Shown in pieces: positions 9,801 through 21,355 of a DNA stretch of 64,000 nt (position 1 is the first letter of the stretch; the number at the start of each line of letters is the position of its first letter). The notes under the pieces are model-generated. The model worked only from the letters and a program-made list of their open reading frames with translations, searched no databases and was not told the origin of the DNA. Source of the DNA: Nitzschia sp. DOCU1. Its lineage: Eukaryota > Bacillariophyta > Bacillariophyceae > Bacillariales > Bacillariaceae. Where the stretch lies: contig OX595987.1 of assembly GCA_951394045.1 (NCBI GenBank), positions 2,790,001-2,854,000 of the forward strand, given 5' to 3'. The position numbers were made by a program, and so were the translations under genes.

Positions 9801-12727
9801 TGGAATTTTCAAGACGTAATATGGCCAAAGGACGACAGCGAGTTATCCCTTCATCAATGGCACTTCTTCATGGGTGGAGGGCAAACTGTGACGTCAAGAT
9901 ATTGTTATACGAAAGTGACCCTGAAAACCCTGACTCAAAGGACATTGCAACTGTGACGAACTATCTAGTATCGTATGCCTCGAAAGGACAAGAAACCATT
10001 GCACAAGAAAAGGAATCCATGCGTACTCTTATCCTAGCTGCCCAAGAGGTGACAGGATGTCAACGGGAATTGTTTTCCCTGGCACGAAGACTATTGAATC
10101 GGTATCTTGGAGAAAAGCTAATATCGAAACAAGAATGTATGGTGCAACTGGCAGGATTAGATTTGTGGGTATGCAGCAAGTCTTTCCAAAAGATAAGTCT
10201 TTCGGGCTACACAAGACTTGATCACACAGGAACGAAAGGAGCGAATTATTTTCTTCAAGCTTATGCGAACCGTCCCTGGGAGGTAAGTAAACAATATCCT
10301 GTGAATCTCTGACTTTCGTTATCCTAACGAGATTTGTTCGGAATTCGGACTTTCGTTATTTTCACCAAAATACGATATGGACGTATCAATCTACTGCTAT
10401 ATGGAAAATCGGACTTTCGTTATTTTCACCGAAATACGATATGTACTTCATTATGATAGTATCGGCGATTTTCTCTCATGACATGGTTCATTCTGTTCCA
10501 CTCGAGGAGGAATGGAAAAACCTTTATACCCCATTTTCCTGGGAAAGGAGCGTCAGTCTATCCATTCAGTGAGTATTCTTCGCAGATCTTGCTGCAGATT
10601 CACAAGCCTTGGTCGAACAGACAACGTCTTCCTACAAATATCGAGTACCGTCATCAGCTTCGGAACTTCCTCAAATCAAGCGACTGTCCCCGGTCACTGA
10701 GACTGGCTTACGAAAGAGACAAATACAATGAAGAACACAAATTATCGGAACCAACAGATTCCTTGGTCGAGGAGGACGTAAATGATCCAAACATCGATTG
10801 GGGGACGAGAGAGGCTGTCGAGGCATACTCTGTTGTCCCTACCAACATGAAACTTCAAGGTATTGCTGATTACGATTATGACTTTGGACACACATATGAT
10901 TGGTCATCGGCCCACACTGATTTTGCTGTAGATGGAGATGAGGCCGAATTCTGGGTCGAAATCCAAGTAGAGACCTTCGAATCAAACAAGACTGGAAGGG
11001 TTCGGTTGCCAACAAATCCTCACAATGAAAGCGGAAGATTCGAATTTGATGATCTTGAAGGCGTGCAAAGGACAATCGCCCTCGAGGTCCTTGATAACAT
11101 CCGGGAATGGGTAGAATCAATAGCCTCCGATGAGAAAATGTCTCACTACAAGCCGTTACGACTGACAATCCGAGGAGTAGCAGGAACAGGGAAAACAACA
11201 TTGATAAACACAGTCGTCACAGTTGTTAAGGAACTCTTCGGGACTGACGATTGTGTAGCTGTTGTCTGCCCTTCTGGCTGTGCGGCTTCAAATGCGGGAG
11301 GGAAAACAATTCACAATCGTTTTCATATCCCTATTGGCAGGAAAAGCCTTGTCCCTAGCTCTTTCGTAATGAATACCATGTTAAAGGAAAACAAGCGTCT
11401 CGTAATCCTGATTTTGGATGAAAGAAGCATGGCAGGTGCTGAAGATGTGGGAATGGCTGCAAGCTATATTTCACTGACAGCACACAATGGAAAAAATTCT
11501 GAGGAATGGTTTGGTTACATACCTGTGGTGCTGTTCATTGGAGATGATGGACAACTTGGATCGGTAGGAAAAGGGGCATTTGACTTCATGGAATCATTTA
11601 ATTCAGGAATATCAATCGAATGTTGGCGCGGACTAGAGACATTCAAGCTGATGGGGAAGAATGTCAGGACGTTGACAAGAAATCATCGACAACAGGAGAA
11701 AGAAAATACTTACAGGAAGATCCTTCAGGAGGCCTACCAAGGCAGAGTATCCGACGACTCAGTGGCAAAACTGATGAACCTTCACCTGGACAATGAAAGA
11801 TTCTCAAATGAAGATAGGGATGCCATACGGAAAAAGTCCATCCATGTCTTTGCCAACACTGAACCGATGATAGCCCATAATCTGCGGAACTTGTATCATG
11901 ACACGTCTTCAGAAAACCCAGTGGCGCGAATACGATGTCAAGACAAGGCCAAAAGTAAAAGTCATTTCAAGGATTGTCATCTCCCCAGAAAAACATTACT
12001 GGCGCGAAACACGTGGGTATGTTTGAATGGACAGAATATCTGTACGGACTGGGGATTATTCAACAACACCCCAGGAACTGTCATTGACATAGTCTTCAGA
12101 CAAGGGGAGTCACCCAACACAAAACATCTCCCCCAATATGTCCTTGTTGATTTCCCAAGCTACACAGGTCCTCCTTTCATCCAAAGCCATCCTACATATG
12201 TCCCGATTGCACCCATCACCGTCAACTGCAAATACATGTGCTGTACACGAAGACAGGTGCCACTGAGACTTGCCTACGGACAAACCATCCATACGTTCCA
12301 GGGCACAACAGTAGGACCTGATGAACCTAATCGTAAGTACAAAGCACCATCCATTATCATTGACCCTGGCACCCTCAGTTTCGAAGGGCGTAGCCCAGGA
12401 TTATTTTATTCGGCAGCCTCTCGAGGAACAACAATGGGCAAGGATGACGATCCACAGTCATCATCCATATACTTCACAGGAAAGAACATGGAGAAAGACA
12501 GAGTCGCCGACATGATACATCAGCAAAATGGAAAGAAATTCGTCCGTGTTTACAAGAGAGAGCAATGGACCTCATTCCTCGAAAAGCACAACAAAACCAT
12601 AACATTCACGAAAGAACAAGAAGACGACATCCTTAAGTGGGTTCAACATTCAAAACACAACATCGGAACACTGGACAACATTATCACAACCTACAACACC
12701 TTCCTAAACAAAACAACAGCTACCTAA
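6824..12727 (+). CDS. Helitron RepHel protein, copy 1 (HUH Rep plus PIF1 helicase)
   Basis: Four exons with compatible phases: 6824-6990, 7657-9585, 9649-10282 and 10460-12727, about 1,665 residues. The first exon is inferred: a basic leader (GKSRTKKHSKKSKSK) whose phase-2 end fits the acceptor at 7656. A Cys/His cluster (CHRRCAVC, CKEC) follows. The Rep part has MGNGAPSVFLTLSCAEHYW, the metal-binding HAH (residue about 587, nt 9248-9256) and the two catalytic tyrosines in NYLVSYASKG (about 804 and 808). The helicase has Walker A GVAGTGKTT (about 1150), Walker B LILDERSM, GDDGQLGSVG, HTFQGT and YSAASRGT, all PIF1 hallmarks. Rep nicks and joins single-stranded DNA and the helicase unwinds it in rolling-circle transposition. 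All key residues are intact, so it could be active. Intron 1 (666 nt) is built of repeated units. Confidence 0.88.
6991..7656 (+). repeat. Long first intron of RepHel made of intron-like repeated units
   Basis: Between GTAGGT at 6991 and ATTCAG at 7656, about four related units follow each other (starting near 7010, 7255, 7378 and 7508). Each has TATGTTGAAAGG or TTAAAA, a donor-like GTAAGTGTTCTGTTT, TTTAACGGAAATCGGAT, GGTTGCTAAAA, and an acceptor-like CCACAG or CACAG, then CCGAAAACACGATAT. So the intron itself looks like nested copies of shorter introns. The 5' breakpoint of the large tandem duplication (7381/7382) falls in the third unit. Confidence 0.7.
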
Positions 12728-13090
12728 CATATGCGATGTTTCGTGAAAATAACGAAAACAGGATACCATACAACACCTGTTGTTCATTACATCTCATTCT
12801 TCCCATTCCATCGTTGACTCGATTTTTCGTTAGAATAACGAAAATAGGATACAACGTCACCCATATCCTCTGTTTTTCGTCACAGCGACATCTGGGATAC
12901 GTCACACCGCAATGTTCTTTTATTCCCACGAATACATCCATAGAAAAACTTAGTATATTTTTTTTAGAGTATTTTGACAAGACATTTCCAAAGAAAACTT
13001 ATCCTCATTACTAGAGAAAAATTTGCGAACTCCGAGAGTACTTGCCAACTCGCAACATTACCATTTTATCATTACCTAAGATAATCGGAT
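7382..13090 (+). mobile_element. Helitron tandem unit 1 (5,709 bp)
   Basis: This unit is repeated directly at 13091-18799 with no length difference. It contains RepHel exons 2-4 and the 3' flank, but starts inside RepHel intron 1. Junction sequences are GTAT/GTTGAA (left), GGAT/GTTGAA (centre) and GGAT/ATAACT (right), so at most 2 bp of microhomology. I could not place canonical Helitron ends (5' TC, 3' hairpin with CTRR); CTAA occurs about 12 bp before the end without a convincing hairpin. Confidence 0.8.
12728..13090. other. 3' flank of RepHel copy 1
   Basis: The flank carries two copies of the block palindrome (near 12738 and 12826, TTCGTTAGAATAACGAAAA) and a T-rich stretch at 12957-12965. 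There is no further gene. The same stretch recurs at 18437-18799 with a single difference (A12990 versus G18699). Confidence 0.7.
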
Positions 13091-16000
13091 GTTGAAAGGT
13101 AAGTGTTCTGTTTCTGTTTATTTAACGGAAATCGGATCCGGTTGCTAAAATACCACAAAACCACAGCTTGTCTGTTTCTCGTTATTTTACCGAAAACACG
13201 ATATATTCTTTTATTGTGGTATGTTAAAAGTAAGTGTTCTGTTTTTTGTTAATTTAACGGAAATCGGAACAGGGTCTCTTTATTCCTAACAATATTCATT
13301 GGAATTTTGTCACAACACGATAAGCTTCGAAAACTCGTCTGTCTCTAACGAATGTATTAATTCAGATTGAAAGCTGATACTCCCGATAATCAAGGCAAGG
13401 ATGGGTATACCTTGTATATTGAACACCCGACAGCGCACCCTACGAATCTTTTATTTGAGGAAAAGAATAATGTCCTTTGTCATCGACGATGTGCTGTTTG
13501 TCGTGTTGTTTCCATTAATCTACAACTTATGAGGAAAGAACCCATTTGTAAGGAATGTCACGAAAAGAGAAGGCGTGAACCGTTCTATTCACCGTCTTGG
13601 TTACCTACATGGACGGATGAAGTAGGGACTGTTCACTACACTGTCCCTGAGTGTCTACAAATCCTTAGAGAAGGGGAAAGGCTACTCATCCAACGTTTGT
13701 CGACTTACGTACCGCTACGATATATGAAAGGAGGCTCTTATGGAATGAAAGGACACGTATGCTGTTTTCCCAAGAAAATGGAGGGTTTTGTAACTGAGTT
13801 ACCTCGGAAGAGGGTCGAGGCTATCAAAGTGATCCGAAGATTTGTCGACAACGACAATGAAATAGAAGAGAAGTCATTTGTAATCAGAAAGTCTGTCGTC
13901 TTGACAGCGTTGCGTTGGCTGAAGAAATATAACAAGCATTACAGTGATATTGACATTGTCGAGGATAACCTTGCATGGATGGATGGTGAGGAGGAAGCAG
14001 CATTACTCCCCACTATCATAGAAAAAGCGTCGGAATCTGCAACCCGGCCTAATGAAAGGGGGAAGGAGGAAGAAGATCATAATTTTGCCGTTTATGGGGT
14101 AATAGGTCATGATCATAATGCTTGTCTGCCCAAACCTAAAGACCTCGAGACAACGAAAGCAATTGAAGAGATGCAAAAGATGGCAGGGCAAGGGGGGACA
14201 GATGTTTGCACTGATAGTATTATGTTCCCTGAGGTTGAATCCCAAGCTGTTAATGAGTATGATGAGGAGATACGCCTTTTTTGCATGGGTTTTCCATGGT
14301 TGTTTCCAGGAGGGGTTGGCGATTGGGCTGACGTGCCCAAAAAGGAGGGCATTAAGGTGGAAGGTTGGGCAAAAAGGCTCCTTTATTATGAAGATGGAAG
14401 GTTTGCAAAAGATAAATCGTGGTGTTTCTACGCTTTGAATTTTGTCCAAAGACGCCAAAATATGACGCAGGGAGCCTATTTCGTGAAAGATTTCCAAGGT
14501 CGTTCTGGTCCAAAATCATTAGAAGAGTTGCAAGACCTGATAAGACAAGGGGACACTTCGTGGATAGACAAAATTTGTTATTTTGGAAATGCTGTCCGTG
14601 GCAGCAGCGCATTCTGGAGACAGCGGAGGGAAGAAATACATTCATGGATACAATATCATGTATTAATGGGGAATGGTGCACCCTCTGTCTTCCTGACGTT
14701 AAGCTGTGCAGAACATTATTGGCCTGATATCAGCCGCCTGGTTAATGAACGATGTTCTTACGGGGAGGCCAAAGGCCCTCCACCTATGGATAAAGGTGGG
14801 AAAGTCCGAAGTTCACTCGTGCACGACTACACAATTGTCATCCAAGAGTACTTTCAGGCAAGAGTGAAAAATTGGTTTGACACTGTGGGGAGGATTGTAT
14901 TCAAAGTCAAGCACTACTGGCTAAGATATGAATTCGCACCAGGAAGGGGACAGATTCATGCACACTGCCTCCTAATTTGTGACAATCTCGAGATGCAAAA
15001 GAATGCATTTCAGGCCATGCAAGATGCTCTAAAGCGGGATATTGTACACGATCTTGAGTATGAAAGAGCGTCTATCTACCAAGAGTGGGCTGAAAGGGAG
15101 CTTGCAATGACAGCGAGCCTGCCTGACGATGTTGACCTGTCCTCGTTTGAGCAGCCGACAAGTGAAAACCACCCGGCCAGTGTAAAACTGAAAGACGTAC
15201 CAAAATCCGGCCTCAAGGCTGATGGTATGAATTTCCAGGTTACGACTCAATATCACATTTGCACGGATTATTGCATGCGTAAAAGGAAATATTTGTAAGT
15301 GTTCTGTACATTCAGATCATCATGTGCATGCGCCACATTCTAATGTGTCTTCCACAGCGAAAAACATGAAGGACCGGAAAGCAAAAAGCGACGGATATGC
15401 CGTAGCGGTTGTGGTATTGAAAAAACACCTGGTCAATGTGACACCCCAGGCTTCACGGCATATAACAAAGCCCATATTATGCGACTGTCTAACGGACAAC
15501 ACAAACGTCTGGAATTTTCAAGACGTAATATGGCCAAAGGACGACAGCGAGTTATCCCTTCATCAATGGCACTTCTTCATGGGTGGAGGGCAAACTGTGA
15601 CGTCAAGATATTGTTATACGAAAGTGACCCTGAAAACCCTGACTCAAAGGACATTGCAACTGTGACGAACTATCTAGTATCGTATGCCTCGAAAGGACAA
15701 GAAACCATTGCACAAGAAAAGGAATCCATGCGTACTCTTATCCTAGCTGCCCAAGAGGTGACAGGATGTCAACGGGAATTGTTTTCCCTGGCACGAAGAC
15801 TATTGAATCGGTATCTTGGAGAAAAGCTAATATCGAAACAAGAATGTATGGTGCAACTGGCAGGATTAGATTTGTGGGTATGCAGCGAGTCTTTCCAAAA
15901 GATAAGTCTTTCGGGCTACACAAGACTTGATCACACAGGAACGAAAGGAGCGAATTATTTTCTTCAAGCTTATGCGAACCGTCCCTGGGAGGTAAGTAAA

Positions 16001-18799
16001 CAATATCCTGTGAATCTCTGACTTTCGTTATCCTAACGAGATTTGTTCGGAATTCGGACTTTCGTTATTTTCACCAAAATACGATATGGACGTATCAATC
16101 TACTGCTATATGGAAAATCGGACTTTCGTTATTTTCACCGAAATACGATATGTACTTCATTATGATAGTATCGGCGATTTTCTCTCATGACATGGTTCAT
16201 TCTGTTCCACTCGAGGAGGAATGGAAAAACCTTTATACCCCATTTTCCTGGGAAAGGAGCGTCAGTCTATCCATTCAGTGAGTATTCTTCGCAGATCTTG
16301 CTGCAGATTCACAAGCCTTGGTCGAACAGACAACGTCTTCCTACAAATATCGAGTACCGTCATCAGCTTCGGAACTTCCTCAAATCAAGCGACTGTCCCC
16401 GGTCACTGAGACTGGCTTACGAAAGAGACAAATACAATGAAGAACACAAATTATCGGAACCAACAGATTCCTTGGTCGAGGAGGACGTAAATGATCCAAA
16501 CATCGATTGGGGGACGAGAGAGGCTGTCGAGGCATACTCTGTTGTCCCTACCAACATGAAACTTCAAGGTATTGCTGATTACGATTATGACTTTGGACAC
16601 ACATATGATTGGTCATCGGCCCACACTGATTTTGCTGTAGATGGAGATGAGGCCGAATTCTGGGTCGAAATCCAAGTAGAGACCTTCGAATCAAACAAGA
16701 CTGGAAGGGTTCGGTTGCCAACAAATCCTCACAATGAAAGCGGAAGATTCGAATTTGATGATCTTGAAGGCGTGCAAAGGACAATCGCCCTCGAGGTCCT
16801 TGATAACATCCGGGAATGGGTAGAATCAATAGCCTCCGATGAGAAAATGTCTCACTACAAGCCGTTACGACTGACAATCCGAGGAGTAGCAGGAACAGGG
16901 AAAACAACATTGATAAACACAGTCGTCACAGTTGTTAAGGAACTCTTCGGGACTGACGATTGTGTAGCTGTTGTCTGCCCTTCTGGCTGTGCGGCTTCAA
17001 ATGCGGGAGGGAAAACAATTCACAATCGTTTTCATATCCCTATTGGCAGGAAAAGCCTTGTCCCTAGCTCTTTCGTAATGAATACCATGTTAAAGGAAAA
17101 CAAGCGTCTCGTAATCCTGATTTTGGATGAAAGAAGCATGGCAGGTGCTGAAGATGTGGGAATGGCTGCAAGCTATATTTCACTGACAGCACACAATGGA
17201 AAAAATTCTGAGGAATGGTTTGGTTACATACCTGTGGTGCTGTTCATTGGAGATGATGGACAACTTGGATCGGTAGGAAAAGGGGCATTTGACTTCATGG
17301 AATCATTTAATTCAGGAATATCAATCGAATGTTGGCGCGGACTAGAGACATTCAAGCTGATGGGGAAGAATGTCAGGACGTTGACAAGAAATCATCGACA
17401 ACAGGAGAAAGAAAATACTTACAGGAAGATCCTTCAGGAGGCCTACCAAGGCAGAGTATCCGACGACTCAGTGGCAAAACTGATGAACCTTCACCTGGAC
17501 AATGAAAGATTCTCAAATGAAGATAGGGATGCCATACGGAAAAAGTCCATCCATGTCTTTGCCAACACTGAACCGATGATAGCCCATAATCTGCGGAACT
17601 TGTATCATGACACGTCTTCAGAAAACCCAGTGGCGCGAATACGATGTCAAGACAAGGCCAAAAGTAAAAGTCATTTCAAGGATTGTCATCTCCCCAGAAA
17701 AACATTACTGGCGCGAAACACGTGGGTATGTTTGAATGGACGGAATATCTGTACGGACTGGGGATTATTCAACAACACCCCAGGAACTGTCATTGACATA
17801 GTCTTCAGACAAGGGGAGTCACCCAACACAAAACATCTCCCCCAATATGTCCTTGTTGATTTCCCAAGCTACACAGGTCCTCCTTTCATCCAAAGCCATC
17901 CTACATATGTCCCGATTGCACCCATCACCGTCAACTGCAAATACATGTGCTGTACACGAAGACAGGTGCCACTGAGACTTGCCTACGGACAAACCATCCA
18001 TACGTTCCAGGGCACAACAGTAGGACCTGATGAACCTAATCGTAAGTACAAAGCACCATCCATTATCATTGACCCTGGCACCCTCAGTTTCGAAGGGCGT
18101 AGCCCAGGATTATTTTATTCGGCAGCCTCTCGAGGAACAACAATGGGCAAGGATGACGATCCACAGTCATCATCCATATACTTCACAGGAAAGAACATGG
18201 AGAAAGACAGAGTCGCCGACATGATACATCAGCAAAATGGAAAGAAATTCGTCCGTGTTTACAAGAGAGAGCAATGGACCTCATTCCTCGAAAAGCACAA
18301 CAAAACCATAACATTCACGAAAGAACAAGAAGACGACATCCTTAAGTGGGTTCAACATTCAAAACACAACATCGGAACACTGGACAACATTATCACAACC
18401 TACAACACCTTCCTAAACAAAACAACAGCTACCTAACATATGCGATGTTTCGTGAAAATAACGAAAACAGGATACCATACAACACCTGTTGTTCATTACA
18501 TCTCATTCTTCCCATTCCATCGTTGACTCGATTTTTCGTTAGAATAACGAAAATAGGATACAACGTCACCCATATCCTCTGTTTTTCGTCACAGCGACAT
18601 CTGGGATACGTCACACCGCAATGTTCTTTTATTCCCACGAATACATCCATAGAAAAACTTAGTATATTTTTTTTAGAGTATTTTGACAAGACATTTCCGA
18701 AGAAAACTTATCCTCATTACTAGAGAAAAATTTGCGAACTCCGAGAGTACTTGCCAACTCGCAACATTACCATTTTATCATTACCTAAGATAATCGGAT
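13091..18799 (+). mobile_element. Helitron tandem unit 2 (5,709 bp)
   Basis: A direct repeat of 7382-13090. Differences seen by eye: T7606/A13315, T7905/C13614, A8138/G13847, A10178/G15887, A12033/G17742 and A12990/G18699. That is about 99.9 percent identity, so the duplication is very young, or an assembly effect. It ends at CGGAT (18799), where the host-type sequence before the polymerase gene begins. Confidence 0.85.
13366..18436 (+). CDS. Helitron RepHel protein, copy 2 (lacks first exon)
   Basis: Exons 13366-15294, 15358-15991 and 16169-18436 mirror exons 2-4 of copy 1 at an offset of 5,709. The HUH motif, both tyrosines, Walker A and the other helicase motifs are unchanged. Four base differences fall in coding sequence and all change the residue (M to T at 13614, N to D at 13847, K to E at 15887, Q to R at 17742). 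The unit begins inside intron 1, so the basic first exon is absent and no ATG precedes the acceptor at 13365 in frame. Expression would need splicing from the exon of copy 1 or an internal start. I regard it as 5'-truncated but otherwise intact. Confidence 0.8.
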
Positions 18800-19198
18800 A
18801 TAACTTTTTCCATCTGGATGACAATATGATTTTCTCAGGGTCTCACACGGGCACACAGCAATACTGCCTTCGGGGATAAACCCACTGCGGCTCCATCAAT
18901 ACGAAGAGAGGAGAGTCGAGTCGTTGAAATGAAGACGAAGTTTTGCGAGACACGTGCATCTTTTATTTGAAACGTGTGGTCGTTGGATCAGTCCGAATCA
19001 AAGGACTCCATGGACCACTTGAGGTATGACCCACCCGACCAGATCTGGCCGTCTGTCCTTCTCTCTCGGTGGGAAATCTTGCCGCAAAATGCCGCCACCA
19101 CAAAAGCCGTTGACCATGGCAGCAGCGCTGTTGGAAGTGGACGAGGATGACGCACTTTTTCACTCGCGTTACGGTTCTCATGGACATTGCATTACCCC
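18437..19198. other. End of Helitron unit 2 and upstream region of the polymerase gene
   Basis: Up to 18799 this is the Helitron 3' flank. From 18800 the sequence character changes; no palindrome of the left block is seen to the right of here. The rest is presumably promoter and 5' UTR of the polymerase gene. A frame opening with ATGCCGCCACCACAAAAG at about 19089 runs to about 19262 but does not join the polymerase frame. Confidence 0.5.
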
Positions 19199-21304
19199 AT
19201 GTCCTACTACTACGATGATCTCTCGGTGGGAGGAGATGACCATGATGACAATGTATCTCTGAGTTCCAATGACGACGACTCGTCGTCTGCAGACGTGGAC
19301 GACCACGAGTGGCTCCTAGCGGCTGGCAATCCTACAAAGAAGCAAAAGGACGAAATGCCCAAGTATTCCACACTAGCCACAGGACTCTGGGACCGCTGCA
19401 TTCTTCATTTGGATATAGACTGTTTTTATTGTCAATGCGAAGAAATCGATCGCAATCTACGAGGAAGTGAAATCCGTCCTTTAGCCATTGGACAAAAACA
19501 CATTATTGTCACGTGCAATTACGCCGCCCGAAAATATGGCGTTCAAAAGCTACAATCACGAGAAGCAGCTTATGCAGCCTGTCCACATTTGTGGATTGTG
19601 GAAGGAAGTGATTTGCTGCACTATCGACGACATTCACGGGCGGTCTATGAGGCATTTCGAACAGCATTGCAAGACATTGCCAAGGAAATTACTGGAAAAG
19701 AGGAAGAAGAAGAATCGTCATTTCGAATACCCGCCAGGAAGGGATGCATGGACGAAATGATGGCTGATTTAACACCAGCGGTGGAACGGATACTACTTGC
19801 GAAACAACATGGACATTACACAAACAATCACGACAGTTCTCGTGCCGGAACTGCTTCTGCTGGTGGTGGAAATGATAACATGCAATTTCGACATGATCCA
19901 GAACAAGTTCGGTTTGTCTTTGGTCAAGATGCCGCTAGTTCTATGGCCGTTTTAGTCGAAGATCAAACGGGCGAAAAGTCCATCGTGTCCTTTCAACCAC
20001 CTTCCAACAATACTACTTCTCGCAATTCCACGATTGAGGCACAAGAAGCATCTCTTGCGGCATCTCGACGAAATATTCACAACCTTTGCGAAGCATCGGA
20101 ACAAGATCGTTTCGAATGTCAAGAGCGATTCAAAATTGCCGCAGAATTGACCGAACGCGTGTGTCATTCGATTCGTCAACAAACGGGATTCCATACGACG
20201 GGAGGTATATCCGTGTCACCCTTGCTCGCCAAACTGGCATCGGGTTTGAACAAACCAAATTCGGTCAATCTATTATATCCGTGGAGATCCGCTCAACTTT
20301 TGTATTCCATGCCTCTACGAAAAATGCACAAGGTGGGACATGGTACCATGAAGGCACTCGAGACGGAAATGAGAGGAGATGTTGTTGCGGCTCCGAAAAG
20401 TCATCCTCAAGACAACAGCAAAACGATGAGAACAGTACTGGATTTGTTAGCCATGCCACGATCATCGATTCGTCAAGCTCTCCAGGGCATGAACGCCTTT
20501 CAGGCAGAAAGTTCGAATGAGGAACAGTGCGATCTGTTGATTCAGCAATGCCGTGGTTTGGATGTTTCAGAGATTATAGATGATGAAGGGGGACTACCCA
20601 AGACTGTCTCTGTCGAAAACTCATTTCGGCGAGGTACGGTGCAAAGCCTGGATGCCGTACATGAAGCGTTGGAAGACCTCTATCGACGACTACCCATGTT
20701 ATTACAAGATCGGACGTCGTGGGCCACGGACCCACAAAAGGCATACCCAACTACCATTCGGCTTACCATTCGCATGGTGGATCCCGACTTGGCACGAATA
20801 AAGAAGCGACGCCCCTACGTTACCAAAAGCAAGCAATCATCCATTGACGGGAAACGGTATCTTTTACAAGAACAAAGTCTTCAAGCTCAGTCCAATTTGA
20901 TTCGACAGCACATTAAACCTTTGCTACAACAGCTCTTGCCAACCACAATCAACGTGACGAGAATGAACATTGCTGTCACCAATTTCCAAGATGTTGCAAA
21001 TGTCGACTTGAAGAATGGAGCGAGTTCCGGGCAAGCAACACTGGCAGAGTCGTTGGAGCGAAGTAAGCGATTGAATTCGCAGTCGCAACTGTCCCCACCA
21101 ATAATGACTTTGAGCCAAGCAAGTTATCACGAGCCAACTGCCAGGAAGCGACTCAAACTGACGCCAGCAGCATCTATTCGAACGAATCATCGCGTCTCGC
21201 CATCTTCACTAGAAGCGTCAACTTCAAAATCTAAAGGTCCTCGTTCGTCACAGGGGGGAAGGATGAAGACTACAAAGATCGACCACTTTTTCCTCAAGAA
21301 GTAA
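19199..21304 (+). CDS. POLI: Y-family translesion DNA polymerase, iota type
   Basis: A single exon of about 701 residues from ATG 19199 (MSYYYDDLSVGG). Y-family polymerases copy past damaged bases in the nucleus. The catalytic carboxylates are visible: D72 and D74 in HLDIDCFYCQCEEI, and D185-E186 in CMDEMMADLTP. HIIVTCNYAARKYGVQKL and GISVSPLLAKLASGLNKPN match the iota/eta branch, and the VTCNYAARKYGVQKL stretch fits iota best. A helix-hairpin-helix follows (MHKVGHGTMKALE), then the little-finger region. The last residues, TTKIDHFFLKK, form a PCNA-binding box at the very C-terminus (first position T instead of Q). Its upstream flank is the end of the second Helitron unit, about 400 bp away. 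Confidence 0.85.
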   Translation: MSYYYDDLSVGGDDHDDNVSLSSNDDDSSSADVDDHEWLLAAGNPTKKQKDEMPKYSTLATGLWDRCILHLDIDCFYCQCEEIDRNLRGSEIRPLAIGQKHIIVTCNYAARKYGVQKLQSREAAYAACPHLWIVEGSDLLHYRRHSRAVYEAFRTALQDIAKEITGKEEEEESSFRIPARKGCMDEMMADLTPAVERILLAKQHGHYTNNHDSSRAGTASAGGGNDNMQFRHDPEQVRFVFGQDAASSMAVLVEDQTGEKSIVSFQPPSNNTTSRNSTIEAQEASLAASRRNIHNLCEASEQDRFECQERFKIAAELTERVCHSIRQQTGFHTTGGISVSPLLAKLASGLNKPNSVNLLYPWRSAQLLYSMPLRKMHKVGHGTMKALETEMRGDVVAAPKSHPQDNSKTMRTVLDLLAMPRSSIRQALQGMNAFQAESSNEEQCDLLIQQCRGLDVSEIIDDEGGLPKTVSVENSFRRGTVQSLDAVHEALEDLYRRLPMLLQDRTSWATDPQKAYPTTIRLTIRMVDPDLARIKKRRPYVTKSKQSSIDGKRYLLQEQSLQAQSNLIRQHIKPLLQQLLPTTINVTRMNIAVTNFQDVANVDLKNGASSGQATLAESLERSKRLNSQSQLSPPIMTLSQASYHEPTARKRLKLTPAASIRTNHRVSPSSLEASTSKSKGPRSSQGGRMKTTKIDHFFLKK

Positions 21305-21355
21305 ATATTGAGGCTTATTTGCGTCTGGCAAGGGAGTGGGTTTCAACGCCTAAAC

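Noticed and set aside
18770..18799. Canonical Helitron 3' end
   Set aside because: CTAA occurs but the stem before it is only four base pairs (GCGA/TCGC) and the base after is not T.
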